NCBI GenBank assembly: GCA_023398955.1 | Contig: JAEWRL010000147.1 | Location: 41,100 to 105,099, forward strand | Source of the DNA: Pseudomonadota bacterium | Lineage (GTDB): Bacteria > Myxococcota_A > Polyangia > Polyangiales > Polyangiaceae | Length of the DNA stretch: 64,000 nt | Reading direction: 5' to 3' | In this document: positions 50,561 to 58,724 of the stretch, piece by piece | Position numbering within the stretch: the first letter of the stretch is position 1 | How the letters are laid out: each line of letters begins with the position of its first letter | Notes under the pieces: model-generated | What the model saw: only the letters and a program-made list of their open reading frames with translations | The model's database searches: none | Told to the model about the DNA's origin: nothing | Position numbers and translations under genes: made by a program

Positions 50561-51835
50561 TCAGCCCTGCACCTTGACGGACTGTCCGTCGGCCAGCTCG
50601 GGAGGTGGTTCGGAGACCACCTGGGTCCCCGCGCGGGGACCTTGGAGCAGCTCGAAGCCCCCCCCGAAGGGAGCCCCCAACTGCACCGGGACCATACGCG
50701 CTTTGCCGCGATCGACGACGAAGACAACCTTGGAACCAGCGCGCTCAGCGATCGCGGAGCCCGGCACCACGAGCTTGGGGGGCTGCTCCAGGGCTTTCTC
50801 CTCGATCGGTTCGTCCAGGAAGCTCACGCGGGCAGACATGTCGGGGAGCACCCCGTCCGCCGAGTCCACGAACGCAACCTTTACGATCACCGTGGCCTTG
50901 GCCCGGTCCACCATGGGCGTGATCTGCTTCACCTCGCCACGGAACCGCTTTGAAGGGTACGCATCGAGCACGATCTCCACGGGCGCCTCCGGCTTCACCA
51001 GGGCGAGGCGCCCCTCCGGAACATCCGCTTCGACCACCAAGGAGCCTAGATCGGCCACACGGATACCACCCATGTCGACGACGACCCCGGGTGGTTGGGG
51101 ACCGACGTACTCACCGATCTGCGGCGGTTTGTTGAGGATCGTGCCTGTGATGGGGGAGGTCAGGGTGAGGTTGTTCAGGGCAGTCTTGAAGACCCCTGCC
51201 CTCGCCTGAAGCGCCTGCGCGTTGGCAGCAGCAGCGCCTGCCTCTGCTATTGCCGCATCGACGGCCTGAGCGAGAGAGTCCACGCGCGCCTCGAGATCCT
51301 CGGCATCTGCGTTCGGCGACACGCCCTGGTCGGCTAGGGTACGAGCCCGCGACGCTTGCAGCTGCGCCTCGGCCAGCTGGGCGCGGGCCACGTCGGCCCG
51401 GGCCTTGGCGCTCTGGGCCTGCGCGCGAGCCGCAGCCGCCTCGCTCAGGGCCGCGGTGATGCCCGCCTTCTCGTCCGAGGGATCGAGGGTGAGGAGCACT
51501 TGACCAGCCTGCACCTGATCGCCTTGCCTCACGTGCACCTGCGACACGCGCCCCGGCACCTTGGGCGCCATGCGCGAGATGAGATCCGCTTGCACGTAAC
51601 CCGTGGCCGTGAGCTGGACGGAGGCCTGGGCGGGCGACACGAGCGTGATCTCCGTCACTGCCACCGCAGTCTTGAAGAGCTTGGACTCCACATAGGGTGC
51701 CGCCACGACGTAGGTCGCCGCGGCAGCGCCAACGATGCCCAGCCACAAGAGGACCTTCAGCCAGACCCGAGTCGAGGGAGGCTCACTGCGTTCGATCCTA
51801 AGGGAAGCGAGATCCGCAGAAAGGTTGTCGGTCAT
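50561..51835 (-). CDS. Periplasmic adaptor (HlyD/MacA family) of the ABC exporter
   Basis: A 424-residue membrane-fusion protein: one N-terminal helix (VLLWLGIVGAAAATYVVAAP), a lipoyl half (GRVSQVHVRQGDQVQAGQVL), a long Ala-rich alpha hairpin (about 120-205), the second lipoyl half (LTLTSPITGTILNKPPQIG) and beta-barrel/proximal domains. With the ABC genes it makes a MacAB-like tripartite exporter; no outer-membrane TolC gene is here. It is the first gene of the operon, 79 bases ahead of the ATPase. Confidence 0.9.
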   Translation of the reverse strand: MTDNLSADLASLRIERSEPPSTRVWLKVLLWLGIVGAAAATYVVAAPYVESKLFKTAVAVTEITLVSPAQASVQLTATGYVQADLISRMAPKVPGRVSQVHVRQGDQVQAGQVLLTLDPSDEKAGITAALSEAAAARAQAQSAKARADVARAQLAEAQLQASRARTLADQGVSPNADAEDLEARVDSLAQAVDAAIAEAGAAAANAQALQARAGVFKTALNNLTLTSPITGTILNKPPQIGEYVGPQPPGVVVDMGGIRVADLGSLVVEADVPEGRLALVKPEAPVEIVLDAYPSKRFRGEVKQITPMVDRAKATVIVKVAFVDSADGVLPDMSARVSFLDEPIEEKALEQPPKLVVPGSAIAERAGSKVVFVVDRGKARMVPVQLGAPFGGGFELLQGPRAGTQVVSEPPPELADGQSVKVQG

Positions 51836-52249
51836 GGGTCTCCCGAGTCCCGAACGCCGGGGTACCAGAAGGGCGTCGGCGACGGTGCTTAGCGCGAGAA
51901 TGTCGGAAAGCCCAGTGGTTCGACGCATACCGGCAAGGAACCGGCTGGCCACATGATGACCCGACGCTCCCGCCACCTTCGAAACCCGTGCGAAACGGGG
52001 CGCCGTCGCCGCTCTGCGGCAGGTGCTCGCCGTCCCCGAAGCGCCTCCGGGAACTCGCTGCGTCGGGCTGCAGCCCCAAACCTATCCACCCCATCTGCGG
52101 CGCCTTGACCGCACCCGAGCACAACTCAATGGAAGGGAGCAACGCCGAGCTCGAGCGCACTGGCAAGTCCGCGCGTCGCCATCGTGAGCTTTCCCCCTTC
52201 AAGCGAGAAGGTACCGCTGGGCTCCCACGCCTTTCCCCGAAAGACCGAG
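51836..52249. other. Divergent intergenic region, no gene seen
   Basis: 414 bp between the adaptor and GT2 genes. The GT2 frame is open back to a GTG at 52184, but I see no other gene, RNA or strong repeat. Confidence 0.45.
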
Positions 52250-53182
52250 ATGAATACGCAGTCCTGGGCACTGGTGGTGGCCACCTACAAGCGACACGAG
52301 ATGCTCTTGGCGTGCGTTCAGCGCGCTTTGAGCCAAACTCGACCGCCGTCGCAGATCGTGATCGTCGACGCCAGCCCCGACCACGAGGAGGGGTGTGCGC
52401 TGATCGCTCCACACTGTGAGAACCGTGGCATACCGCTCCTGTACGTCCAGGCCGAGGTTCCTTCCGCAGCAGCACAACGCAACCAAGGCATCGCGCTCGC
52501 GACCGCCGAGGTACTGTTCATGATCGACGACGACTCGTTGCTCTGCCCAGATGCTGCAGAAAAGGTGATGAGGGTGTATGAAGCGGACGTGCACGAGCAG
52601 ATAGCTGGCGTGCTCATGGAGCAGACAGAGTCGGAACCAGGTCACCACGACGGCGCGATGGCTCTGGAGCACTCGGCGGGCGGTTTCCTGAAGAGGAAGA
52701 GGATCGGACCACGACGGTTGGTCACGAAGACGAGGCTCGGCAAGCTGCTCAGCCGCGAAGTGCTCCTGATGAGCCGGGAGCGGCTATTCATCCCGTACAC
52801 GGGGGACTTCCCGAACCTGCCAGTTCCGCAAGCCGTCTTGGACCTGGGAGCTCGACGCGTCCGTCTCTTCACCGGCTGTGCCATGACCTATCGCAGGCGA
52901 GTGATCGGTAGAGTAGGATTCGACGCGCAGCTGAGGGGCTACTGTCCCGCAGAAGACCTGGACGCCAGCTATCGCGCCTCCCAGCTCGGCGCATTGGTGT
53001 TCCTTCCTGGGGCGAAGCTTCGGCACGTCGAAGCCGCTGCCGGACGAGTGAAGCGGCGGGTGGCCACCTGCCTATCGGTCGTCAACCTTGCGCTATTCAT
53101 TCGCGAACATGCCCAAGATGGCCGCGCTCGGGCCCGTGAATTCGCGCTGCTCGTCCTGAGGCGCCTGCTTGGGAGCTGCTGA
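52250..53182 (+). CDS. Family 2 glycosyltransferase
   Basis: A 310-residue GT-A enzyme: nucleotide-binding start VVATYKRHEMLLACVQRALS, IVIVDASPD, and the metal-binding DDD in FMIDDDSLLCPDA. GCAMTYRRRVIGRVGFDAQL and YCPAEDLDASYRA resemble the acceptor-site and catalytic ED motif. No membrane helices. It probably acts on a surface polysaccharide. ATG 52250 gives the normal start; a GTG at 52184 would add 22 non-conserved residues. Confidence 0.85.
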   Translation: MNTQSWALVVATYKRHEMLLACVQRALSQTRPPSQIVIVDASPDHEEGCALIAPHCENRGIPLLYVQAEVPSAAAQRNQGIALATAEVLFMIDDDSLLCPDAAEKVMRVYEADVHEQIAGVLMEQTESEPGHHDGAMALEHSAGGFLKRKRIGPRRLVTKTRLGKLLSREVLLMSRERLFIPYTGDFPNLPVPQAVLDLGARRVRLFTGCAMTYRRRVIGRVGFDAQLRGYCPAEDLDASYRASQLGALVFLPGAKLRHVEAAAGRVKRRVATCLSVVNLALFIREHAQDGRARAREFALLVLRRLLGSC

Positions 53183-53540
53183 AGGACGCTGGGTCGGGCA
53201 GGCCGAGCCTCCCGCAGTTCCGTGGCGTTCTCCAAGCCCTTCCAATTGCTTCGCGTATCATGATGCTGCCCCGAGAGGAGATCCGCGGGTACTTCGCCCG
53301 CGAGCAAGCAGAACTGCTGTCTTCCTGAGCCGGCAGAGGCGGAAGCAAAGAGGCCTTCCTCGAAAAGGATCACGGCCCCGATGCGTCGGGCGTTCTTGTT
53401 CTTGGGGAACGCCTTGCGGAGCCAGACCTTCCGGGGCGCCGTGGTCAGCGCGGCTGAGCTCCTTGCGTGGATGCTGAAGCCGAGCTGGCGGAGCAACTCT
53501 AGAACGTAACGACAATCATTCTCAGACGACCTGGATCTGC
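53183..53540. other. Intergenic region with a weak - strand coding-like stretch
   Basis: 358 bp between convergent genes. A - strand frame reads protein-like (VLELLRQLGFSIHARSS) but has no plausible start of its own and no known family, so I leave it uncalled. Confidence 0.4.
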
Positions 53541-55238
53541 CTAGCTGAGGCGCTGGCGGCGCGCACGGAGCACCAGTCCAGCCAGGAGTGCGAGCGCTGC
53601 GCCAAGCGTGCTGCGCGTGTCGGTGCGCCCGCCGATGCGGCAGCTGCAACCTCCATCGTCGGAACCGTCGCTGTCAGGGGTGCCTGGAGTGCTCGTCGAG
53701 CCGGCCGCCGGAGATCCGAGACCTCCCGTGGCGCTGCCGCCCGTCTGCGTCACCGCACCGCCGGTATTCACTGCGGAGCCGCCGCTGCTGGGCTGACCAC
53801 CCGCAGCGCTGCCGCCCAGCCCGGTGCTTCCCCCGATGACGTTCTGGGCTCCGCCCGTCGTGGGAGCGCCACCCAGGGATGCCATCGCGCCACCGAGAGC
53901 CACCGCGCCACCGGAGGCGTTGCTGCCGCCCAACCCGGAGGTGCTCCCTCCGCTGTTCGTCGTGCCGCCGGCGTTCGGCGCTCCGCCCGCGCTGTCCGTC
54001 CCGCCGGAGCCAGAGCCGTGGACCGTACAGGACCATCGGCTATCACTACCGCACACGCAGTCTCTCGTCGTACGCACGCAGACTTCGGTGTCTACCGCGG
54101 GCTCGCAGCTATCGCCGGTGTCCACACCTGGCTCGCAGCTGCCCTGACCGCCACCGGAGCCGCCAATGGCAGTTCCAGAGCCGCCCTCGGAGGGAACGCC
54201 ACCCTCGTTGCCGCTACCGCCCGAGCCGGGTTGCCCACCCGCTCCCCCCGCTCCGCCTGAGCCCCCGGATCCCGAGCAGGCGGCGACCCCTGGATCGGGT
54301 CCCGTCACGTCATCGAGTCCAAAAAACTCAAGGATCACGTCGGTCTCGTACCCCATGGAATGCGAGCCGTTCTGGCCCGCCCAGGCCTCGAGCACGGTGA
54401 AATCGCAGTCGTTCTCCCAGGACTCGATCGTGTAATTGGAGATCGGGGTATTGGCCGTGTCGGTAGTGGTTGGAGTGGTGCTCAAGCCGAGCACGTTCGT
54501 CCACTCTTTGATCGCTTCGCCTTGGTTTTTGTAATCGATCGTGCCATCGGCCGTGCCGTGGAAAAGCAGGACACGGGGACGAGGCCCGTCGTAGCCGGGA
54601 TACATGCCGCGCACGAGGTCCCCCCACTGCTGGGCTGTCTTGGTGGTCCTGCCGCCCGCGCAATTACCGCTCCACTGATTGCTGGGATCGTAACCGTCCG
54701 CCCAGCACCCCGCGGGGACGCCCGCCCTGGCAACCCCTGCCTTGAAGACGTCAGGGTACACCGCCAGCATGGCCTGCGTCATCATCGCGCCCGAGGAGCC
54801 GCCCATGATGTACACGCGGTCCGCGTTGGCACCGTACTGATTGAGCACGTAGTCCACCATCTGGGCAACAGCCTGCGTATCCCCGCCGCCGTCGTGCGTC
54901 AGGGACTGCGGCGTCCCAACGTCCCAACAGTTGCGCCCCGTCGCTTCGGGCAGGATGAGGATGAAGCCGTTGCTGTCCGCAGCTGAGACCACGCCCGAGA
55001 TGCTGTTGAAATAGCCGCTCACCGGCGTGCCGCACGAGTGGCAGGCGACGACGACGGGGGGGTTCGTCATCGGCATGTCCGGGACGTAGATGTACATGTT
55101 GACGTAGTCAGGGACTCCACTTGCCCCCCAGGTGCCTCGACTCACCTGCGCCAGCGACGCGGCCCCGACTGGCGCAGCCACGAGCAGACCGAGGGAGAGC
55201 GGGGCGAGCGCGAGAACCTGGTGCCTATATCGATTCAT
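53541..55238 (-). CDS. Secreted PHB-depolymerase-type (CE1-like) esterase with MYXO-CTERM tail
   Basis: A 565-residue protein. Signal peptide to about residue 26. The esterase domain (about 30-320) has the oxyanion HSCGTPV, the nucleophile elbow GGSSGAMM, Asp in HGTADGTIDY and His in NGSHSMGY. This family includes poly-hydroxybutyrate depolymerases, acetylxylan and feruloyl esterases. A Gly/Ser spacer (about 320-515) with one Cys-rich island (CVRTTRDCVCGSDSRWSC) leads to the C-terminal GGCSCRIGGR, hydrophobic helix and RARRQR, a clear Myxococcota surface-sorting tail. Confidence 0.9.
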   Translation of the reverse strand: MNRYRHQVLALAPLSLGLLVAAPVGAASLAQVSRGTWGASGVPDYVNMYIYVPDMPMTNPPVVVACHSCGTPVSGYFNSISGVVSAADSNGFILILPEATGRNCWDVGTPQSLTHDGGGDTQAVAQMVDYVLNQYGANADRVYIMGGSSGAMMTQAMLAVYPDVFKAGVARAGVPAGCWADGYDPSNQWSGNCAGGRTTKTAQQWGDLVRGMYPGYDGPRPRVLLFHGTADGTIDYKNQGEAIKEWTNVLGLSTTPTTTDTANTPISNYTIESWENDCDFTVLEAWAGQNGSHSMGYETDVILEFFGLDDVTGPDPGVAACSGSGGSGGAGGAGGQPGSGGSGNEGGVPSEGGSGTAIGGSGGGQGSCEPGVDTGDSCEPAVDTEVCVRTTRDCVCGSDSRWSCTVHGSGSGGTDSAGGAPNAGGTTNSGGSTSGLGGSNASGGAVALGGAMASLGGAPTTGGAQNVIGGSTGLGGSAAGGQPSSGGSAVNTGGAVTQTGGSATGGLGSPAAGSTSTPGTPDSDGSDDGGCSCRIGGRTDTRSTLGAALALLAGLVLRARRQRLS

Positions 55239-55848
55239 GTCCGAGTACCTCTGGGATGCTGACGCGGGAGCACCGGCCGAGTATCCTGGACCGTCTCCAC
55301 CGACGCCCCCGGCGCAGCGCGCTGCGAGGCACCGGGGCCGAGTGCCCTGACTAATTCCCTGGGGCGCGATAATCGTTCACGGAAAGTCCCCGAGTCCTTT
55401 GCGCGACCCACCGACCGCAGCAACCCAGCCGCCTGAGAGCGCCGAGAGCGGCGCTCTTCCGCTCGGAGACAGCCACTGGCCGCCCCATCGACGAAGCGCC
55501 CCATCGAGAAAGCTCAGTCGCGCCGCTTCGGGGCCTTGGCCGCCCAGACACAATAGCTGATCGCGGAAAGATCCAGGCTCGCTCAAGCGGAGCAGCTCTA
55601 CTGAATGGCTCGACCGCGAACAGACGTGCCCAGTCCACGGCTCGTAGCGGCGCCTGCCCGTTCACCGTCGGCACAAAGTCCGTTTCGTCGCGAGGGACTC
55701 CACGTCCATGACGTCGAGCGCCATGCGCCAGCTGCGCACGACCAAACAAGTCGGCCGGCGACTCTTTCGGAGCCGCGGAAGAACCGCTAAAGTGCGGCGC
55801 GGGCTGCTTCGAGCAGCGAGCGACTCGCAAAGCGGCAAAGAGACGACG
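55239..55848. other. 610-bp region without a confident gene; possible coding remnants on - strand
   Basis: Two - strand frames here look partly protein-like: one reads TVNGQAPLRAVDWARLFAVE (about 55670-55610), another LSEPGSFRDQLLCLGGQ and FLDGALRRWGGQW (about 55586-55480). They are in different frames and could be one decayed gene. No start site or family is convincing. Confidence 0.35.
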
Positions 55849-57048
55849 ATGAGAGCCCTGCTACATATCGGCACGGAGAAGACCGGCAGTACCAGTCTTC
55901 AACACTGGCTGGAGAAGAACGCGGAGCCCCTCAGGGCCCAGGGCATTTGGTACAGCGAGTCCCTCGGCCGCCCCAATAACCGTAAGCTTGCTGTCTACGG
56001 CCGCCAAGGCCACAAGCCAGACGACGGCTTTCTGCAGTTCCGGATATCCAACGCGACGGAGCACGCCGAGTGGTGTCTCCAGCTCGAGGCGGACCTTTCG
56101 GCCGAGGTGGCTCGCGCGAGAGCCGCGGGTGCACGCTGGTACGTCATCAGCTCGGAGCACTGCCATTCTCGCCTCCTCTCCCCAGTCTCGGTTTCGCGTC
56201 TCGAGCGTCTCCTCCACCCCCATTTCGAGGAGATCACGGTGCTCTGCTTCTTACGCCCTCAGGTCGAGGTGTTCCTCAGCTGGATGAGCAGCGCCACCCT
56301 TAGTGGCATCCCGATCACGAATGAACTCCTGTCCATTGGCCCCTCAGACCATTACTATAACTACCTGGATCTGTTCCACCGCTGGAACCGCTTCGGCAAT
56401 AGTATCCAGATGGTTCCCTTGGCCAGGAACAGAGAGGTCGTCGCTACGCTGTCGAGGATCCTGGAGCTGGACGAACGTGACCTGGCCCCTGCCGAGCGCA
56501 AGAACGAGTCGCTCGACTATAGGGCCATTGCACTAGCGAACAACGTCAGGTTGAAGCGCTGGCTGGGGTCCGAGCGCAACTGGAACCGTGAGTGTTACCT
56601 GCACCGGCTCTCCAAGGGCGAGAGGCTGACCTTGGACCGCGAGAAGGCGAAGGAGCTGCAGTCCCGCTTCGCGGAGAGTAACGCGTGCCTGGCTCGCGAG
56701 TGTCCCACGGTCACCTTGGACGATCTCACCCCAGACTACGAGAGGTACCCAGAGCACGGGACCTTCGCCGAGGTCGTCAAAGAAGCCGTCTTCCAGCCCC
56801 TCCTGCAGGAGATGGTGATCCGATTCAACTGCGAACTATGGTTGGAGCGCACGAAGACCCGCATCGCGGAGGCCGAAGGCTGTCTCCTCCTGGGTGCGAT
56901 TGCCATGGCCGAGCGACACGCTCGTCAAGCAGCGGTCTCTTTGAGCCACGCACGCCAGGCTGAGCTGCAGGACACCGCCGCTCAGCTCCAGGAGCTCGAA
57001 GAGCGCGTCGCCTGGTGCCTCTCCGCAACGGAGTCGCCTACCCGTTGA
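55849..57048 (+). CDS. Sulfotransferase-like P-loop protein
   Basis: A 399-residue protein. The start MRALLHIGTEKTGSTSLQHW contains the PAPS 5'-phosphosulfate loop (GTEKTGS, 8-14). VISSEHCHSRL and VLCFLRPQVEVFLSWMSSA fit the 3'-phosphate-binding region. The C-terminal ~60 residues are helical. It probably sulfates a surface glycan, in keeping with neighbouring glycosyltransferases. Acceptor unknown. ATG 55849 begins the fold; the frame is open 47 codons further upstream. Confidence 0.78.
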   Translation: MRALLHIGTEKTGSTSLQHWLEKNAEPLRAQGIWYSESLGRPNNRKLAVYGRQGHKPDDGFLQFRISNATEHAEWCLQLEADLSAEVARARAAGARWYVISSEHCHSRLLSPVSVSRLERLLHPHFEEITVLCFLRPQVEVFLSWMSSATLSGIPITNELLSIGPSDHYYNYLDLFHRWNRFGNSIQMVPLARNREVVATLSRILELDERDLAPAERKNESLDYRAIALANNVRLKRWLGSERNWNRECYLHRLSKGERLTLDREKAKELQSRFAESNACLARECPTVTLDDLTPDYERYPEHGTFAEVVKEAVFQPLLQEMVIRFNCELWLERTKTRIAEAEGCLLLGAIAMAERHARQAAVSLSHARQAELQDTAAQLQELEERVAWCLSATESPTR

Positions 57049-57168
57049 CGATCGAGCCTTCGTCCGCCGTCTTGGCAGCTCGGGCCTGGACGTCACAGCA
57101 GTCAACCTAGCCGGGGCCGCGGCCATTGAGGACCGCCCAGGCGAACGCACAGCTTCCCCGGATAGGGG

Positions 57169-58479
57169 TCAATCAGGGAATGGCATGCCGCGATCCGGCT
57201 TGGGGCCACGTCCGAGGACCCAATCGTAAACCTCTACGCTGTGACATGCTTTGCGTTCCCAGGTGAAGTGTCGCGCCACCCTCTCCTGCGCAGCCGTCCC
57301 CATCCGCCTGACACGCTCTCGATCGGCGTTGAGGCGGACGAGTGCCTCCCGGACGCCTTCGATAATGGCGCTGCGATTGCCGAGTGGAACAGCCACCCCG
57401 GTACCCTCCGTCACCAGCTCCTTGGGGCCGCCATAGGCGACGACCACGGGCACCAGGCCGAGAGCCATCGCTTCGAGGACTACGCCGCCGCCGAACTCTC
57501 GAATGCTGGGGAACCCCAGGACGTGCACACCGCGCAGCTGCGTATGCAGTTCGCCATGAGGGAGCCAACCGCGGAACCGCACTCCGCCCCCAAGCCCGAG
57601 CTCCAGCGCGAGGCGCTCCAAAGCGGCACGCTCGGGGCCATCACCGATCAAGTCGATGACCATTTCGCCACGCCGTACGAGCTCAGTGGCAGCGTGGAGC
57701 AGCATGTCCACGCCCTTGTAGGGGACCAGACGACCGACAAAGGCCACACGCAGCGGCCCGGAAAGGTGGACTGGCCCCCCCTGTCCCGCAAGCAATCCCG
57801 GAAACCGCTCTGGCTCCACGGCATTCTCGGGCATGTACACCAAACGCTCCTTCGCGGCGCCCGCATACTCGGCGTAGGTGTCTGAGGAGCCGCAAAGGAT
57901 TGCGCTGCAATCGCGGCGTGTCGCCCGCTGCCCGGGGACGATTCGGTACGCCCCACGCACATAGGACAGCCACTCCTTCTCCGCACGGCGCGCCGCTTCA
58001 AACTCCCTGGGCCAAGGCACTCCACCATTCAGAGGGCCTACGACGTGGGGTACCCCAATCGTTCTGAGCTTGGACGCAAGAAAACTCGGTGTGGTGGGAC
58101 TGAGAGGTGTCAGTCTATGCACGACGTCGAAGCGGCCCTGTTCGAGGTCGTGTCGGAATCGCTTCCAGAGCAGGTGCTCGAAGTACAAGTACATGGGGGC
58201 CTGCATTGCCGTAACTGTCGTCCAGCCTCTGCCGACTCCCCCGCGCAGCCGGTGAGCCATCCGGTACATCCGACGAGCCACGGGCTCGGAATCGATCGCC
58301 GTAAACTCGCGGCCTTCCTGCCACCCAAATCGAGTGATCGCGTCGCGGTTTCTGATCTGGGTGACGAGATGGACGTCGGAGACTCGCGACAACGCCAAGG
58401 CGTGGGACCATCCGACGAGGGGCACGCTCACTCGTTCGGGATTTGCCGCCTCGGCGACGACAAGGATTCGATGACGCAT
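57169..58479 (-). CDS. Family 4 glycosyltransferase
   Basis: A 436-residue GT-B enzyme. The N-terminal half holds ILVVAEAANPERVSVPLVGW; the C-terminal half has the donor site VAFVGRLVPYKGVDMLLHA, LIGDGPERAALERLALELG and the E-x7-E motif in SIREFGGGVVLEAMALGLVPV. Retaining transfer from a nucleotide sugar, probably in surface polysaccharide assembly. It converges with the sulfotransferase-like gene. Confidence 0.9.
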   Translation of the reverse strand: MRHRILVVAEAANPERVSVPLVGWSHALALSRVSDVHLVTQIRNRDAITRFGWQEGREFTAIDSEPVARRMYRMAHRLRGGVGRGWTTVTAMQAPMYLYFEHLLWKRFRHDLEQGRFDVVHRLTPLSPTTPSFLASKLRTIGVPHVVGPLNGGVPWPREFEAARRAEKEWLSYVRGAYRIVPGQRATRRDCSAILCGSSDTYAEYAGAAKERLVYMPENAVEPERFPGLLAGQGGPVHLSGPLRVAFVGRLVPYKGVDMLLHAATELVRRGEMVIDLIGDGPERAALERLALELGLGGGVRFRGWLPHGELHTQLRGVHVLGFPSIREFGGGVVLEAMALGLVPVVVAYGGPKELVTEGTGVAVPLGNRSAIIEGVREALVRLNADRERVRRMGTAAQERVARHFTWERKACHSVEVYDWVLGRGPKPDRGMPFPD

Positions 58480-58724
58480 GATGGACCAAGCGACTGAAGG
58501 ACAGGATGCGGCGCCGCCCGCGGACCGGCACTCTGAGCCTTAGTGCTCGTCGATCGGTCCCGGAAGGGACAAAGATGCAGTACGTCAGAGGTCGGCAGCG
58601 GCAGAAACGTCAAGCGCGAAGGGCAAGGACGATCCACCGTTCGGCCGCCCAATGATCATCCCCTCGTCAGGCGTCATTGAGGTCGCCTCAGCGTGCGGCC
58701 TGACGTTATCCATACGCTACCGCC

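Noticed and set aside
52969..53649. 226-codon - strand frame between GT2 and the esterase
   Set aside because: Its ends are shadows of the two flanking genes and the middle has no own start; noted only as weakly coding-like.
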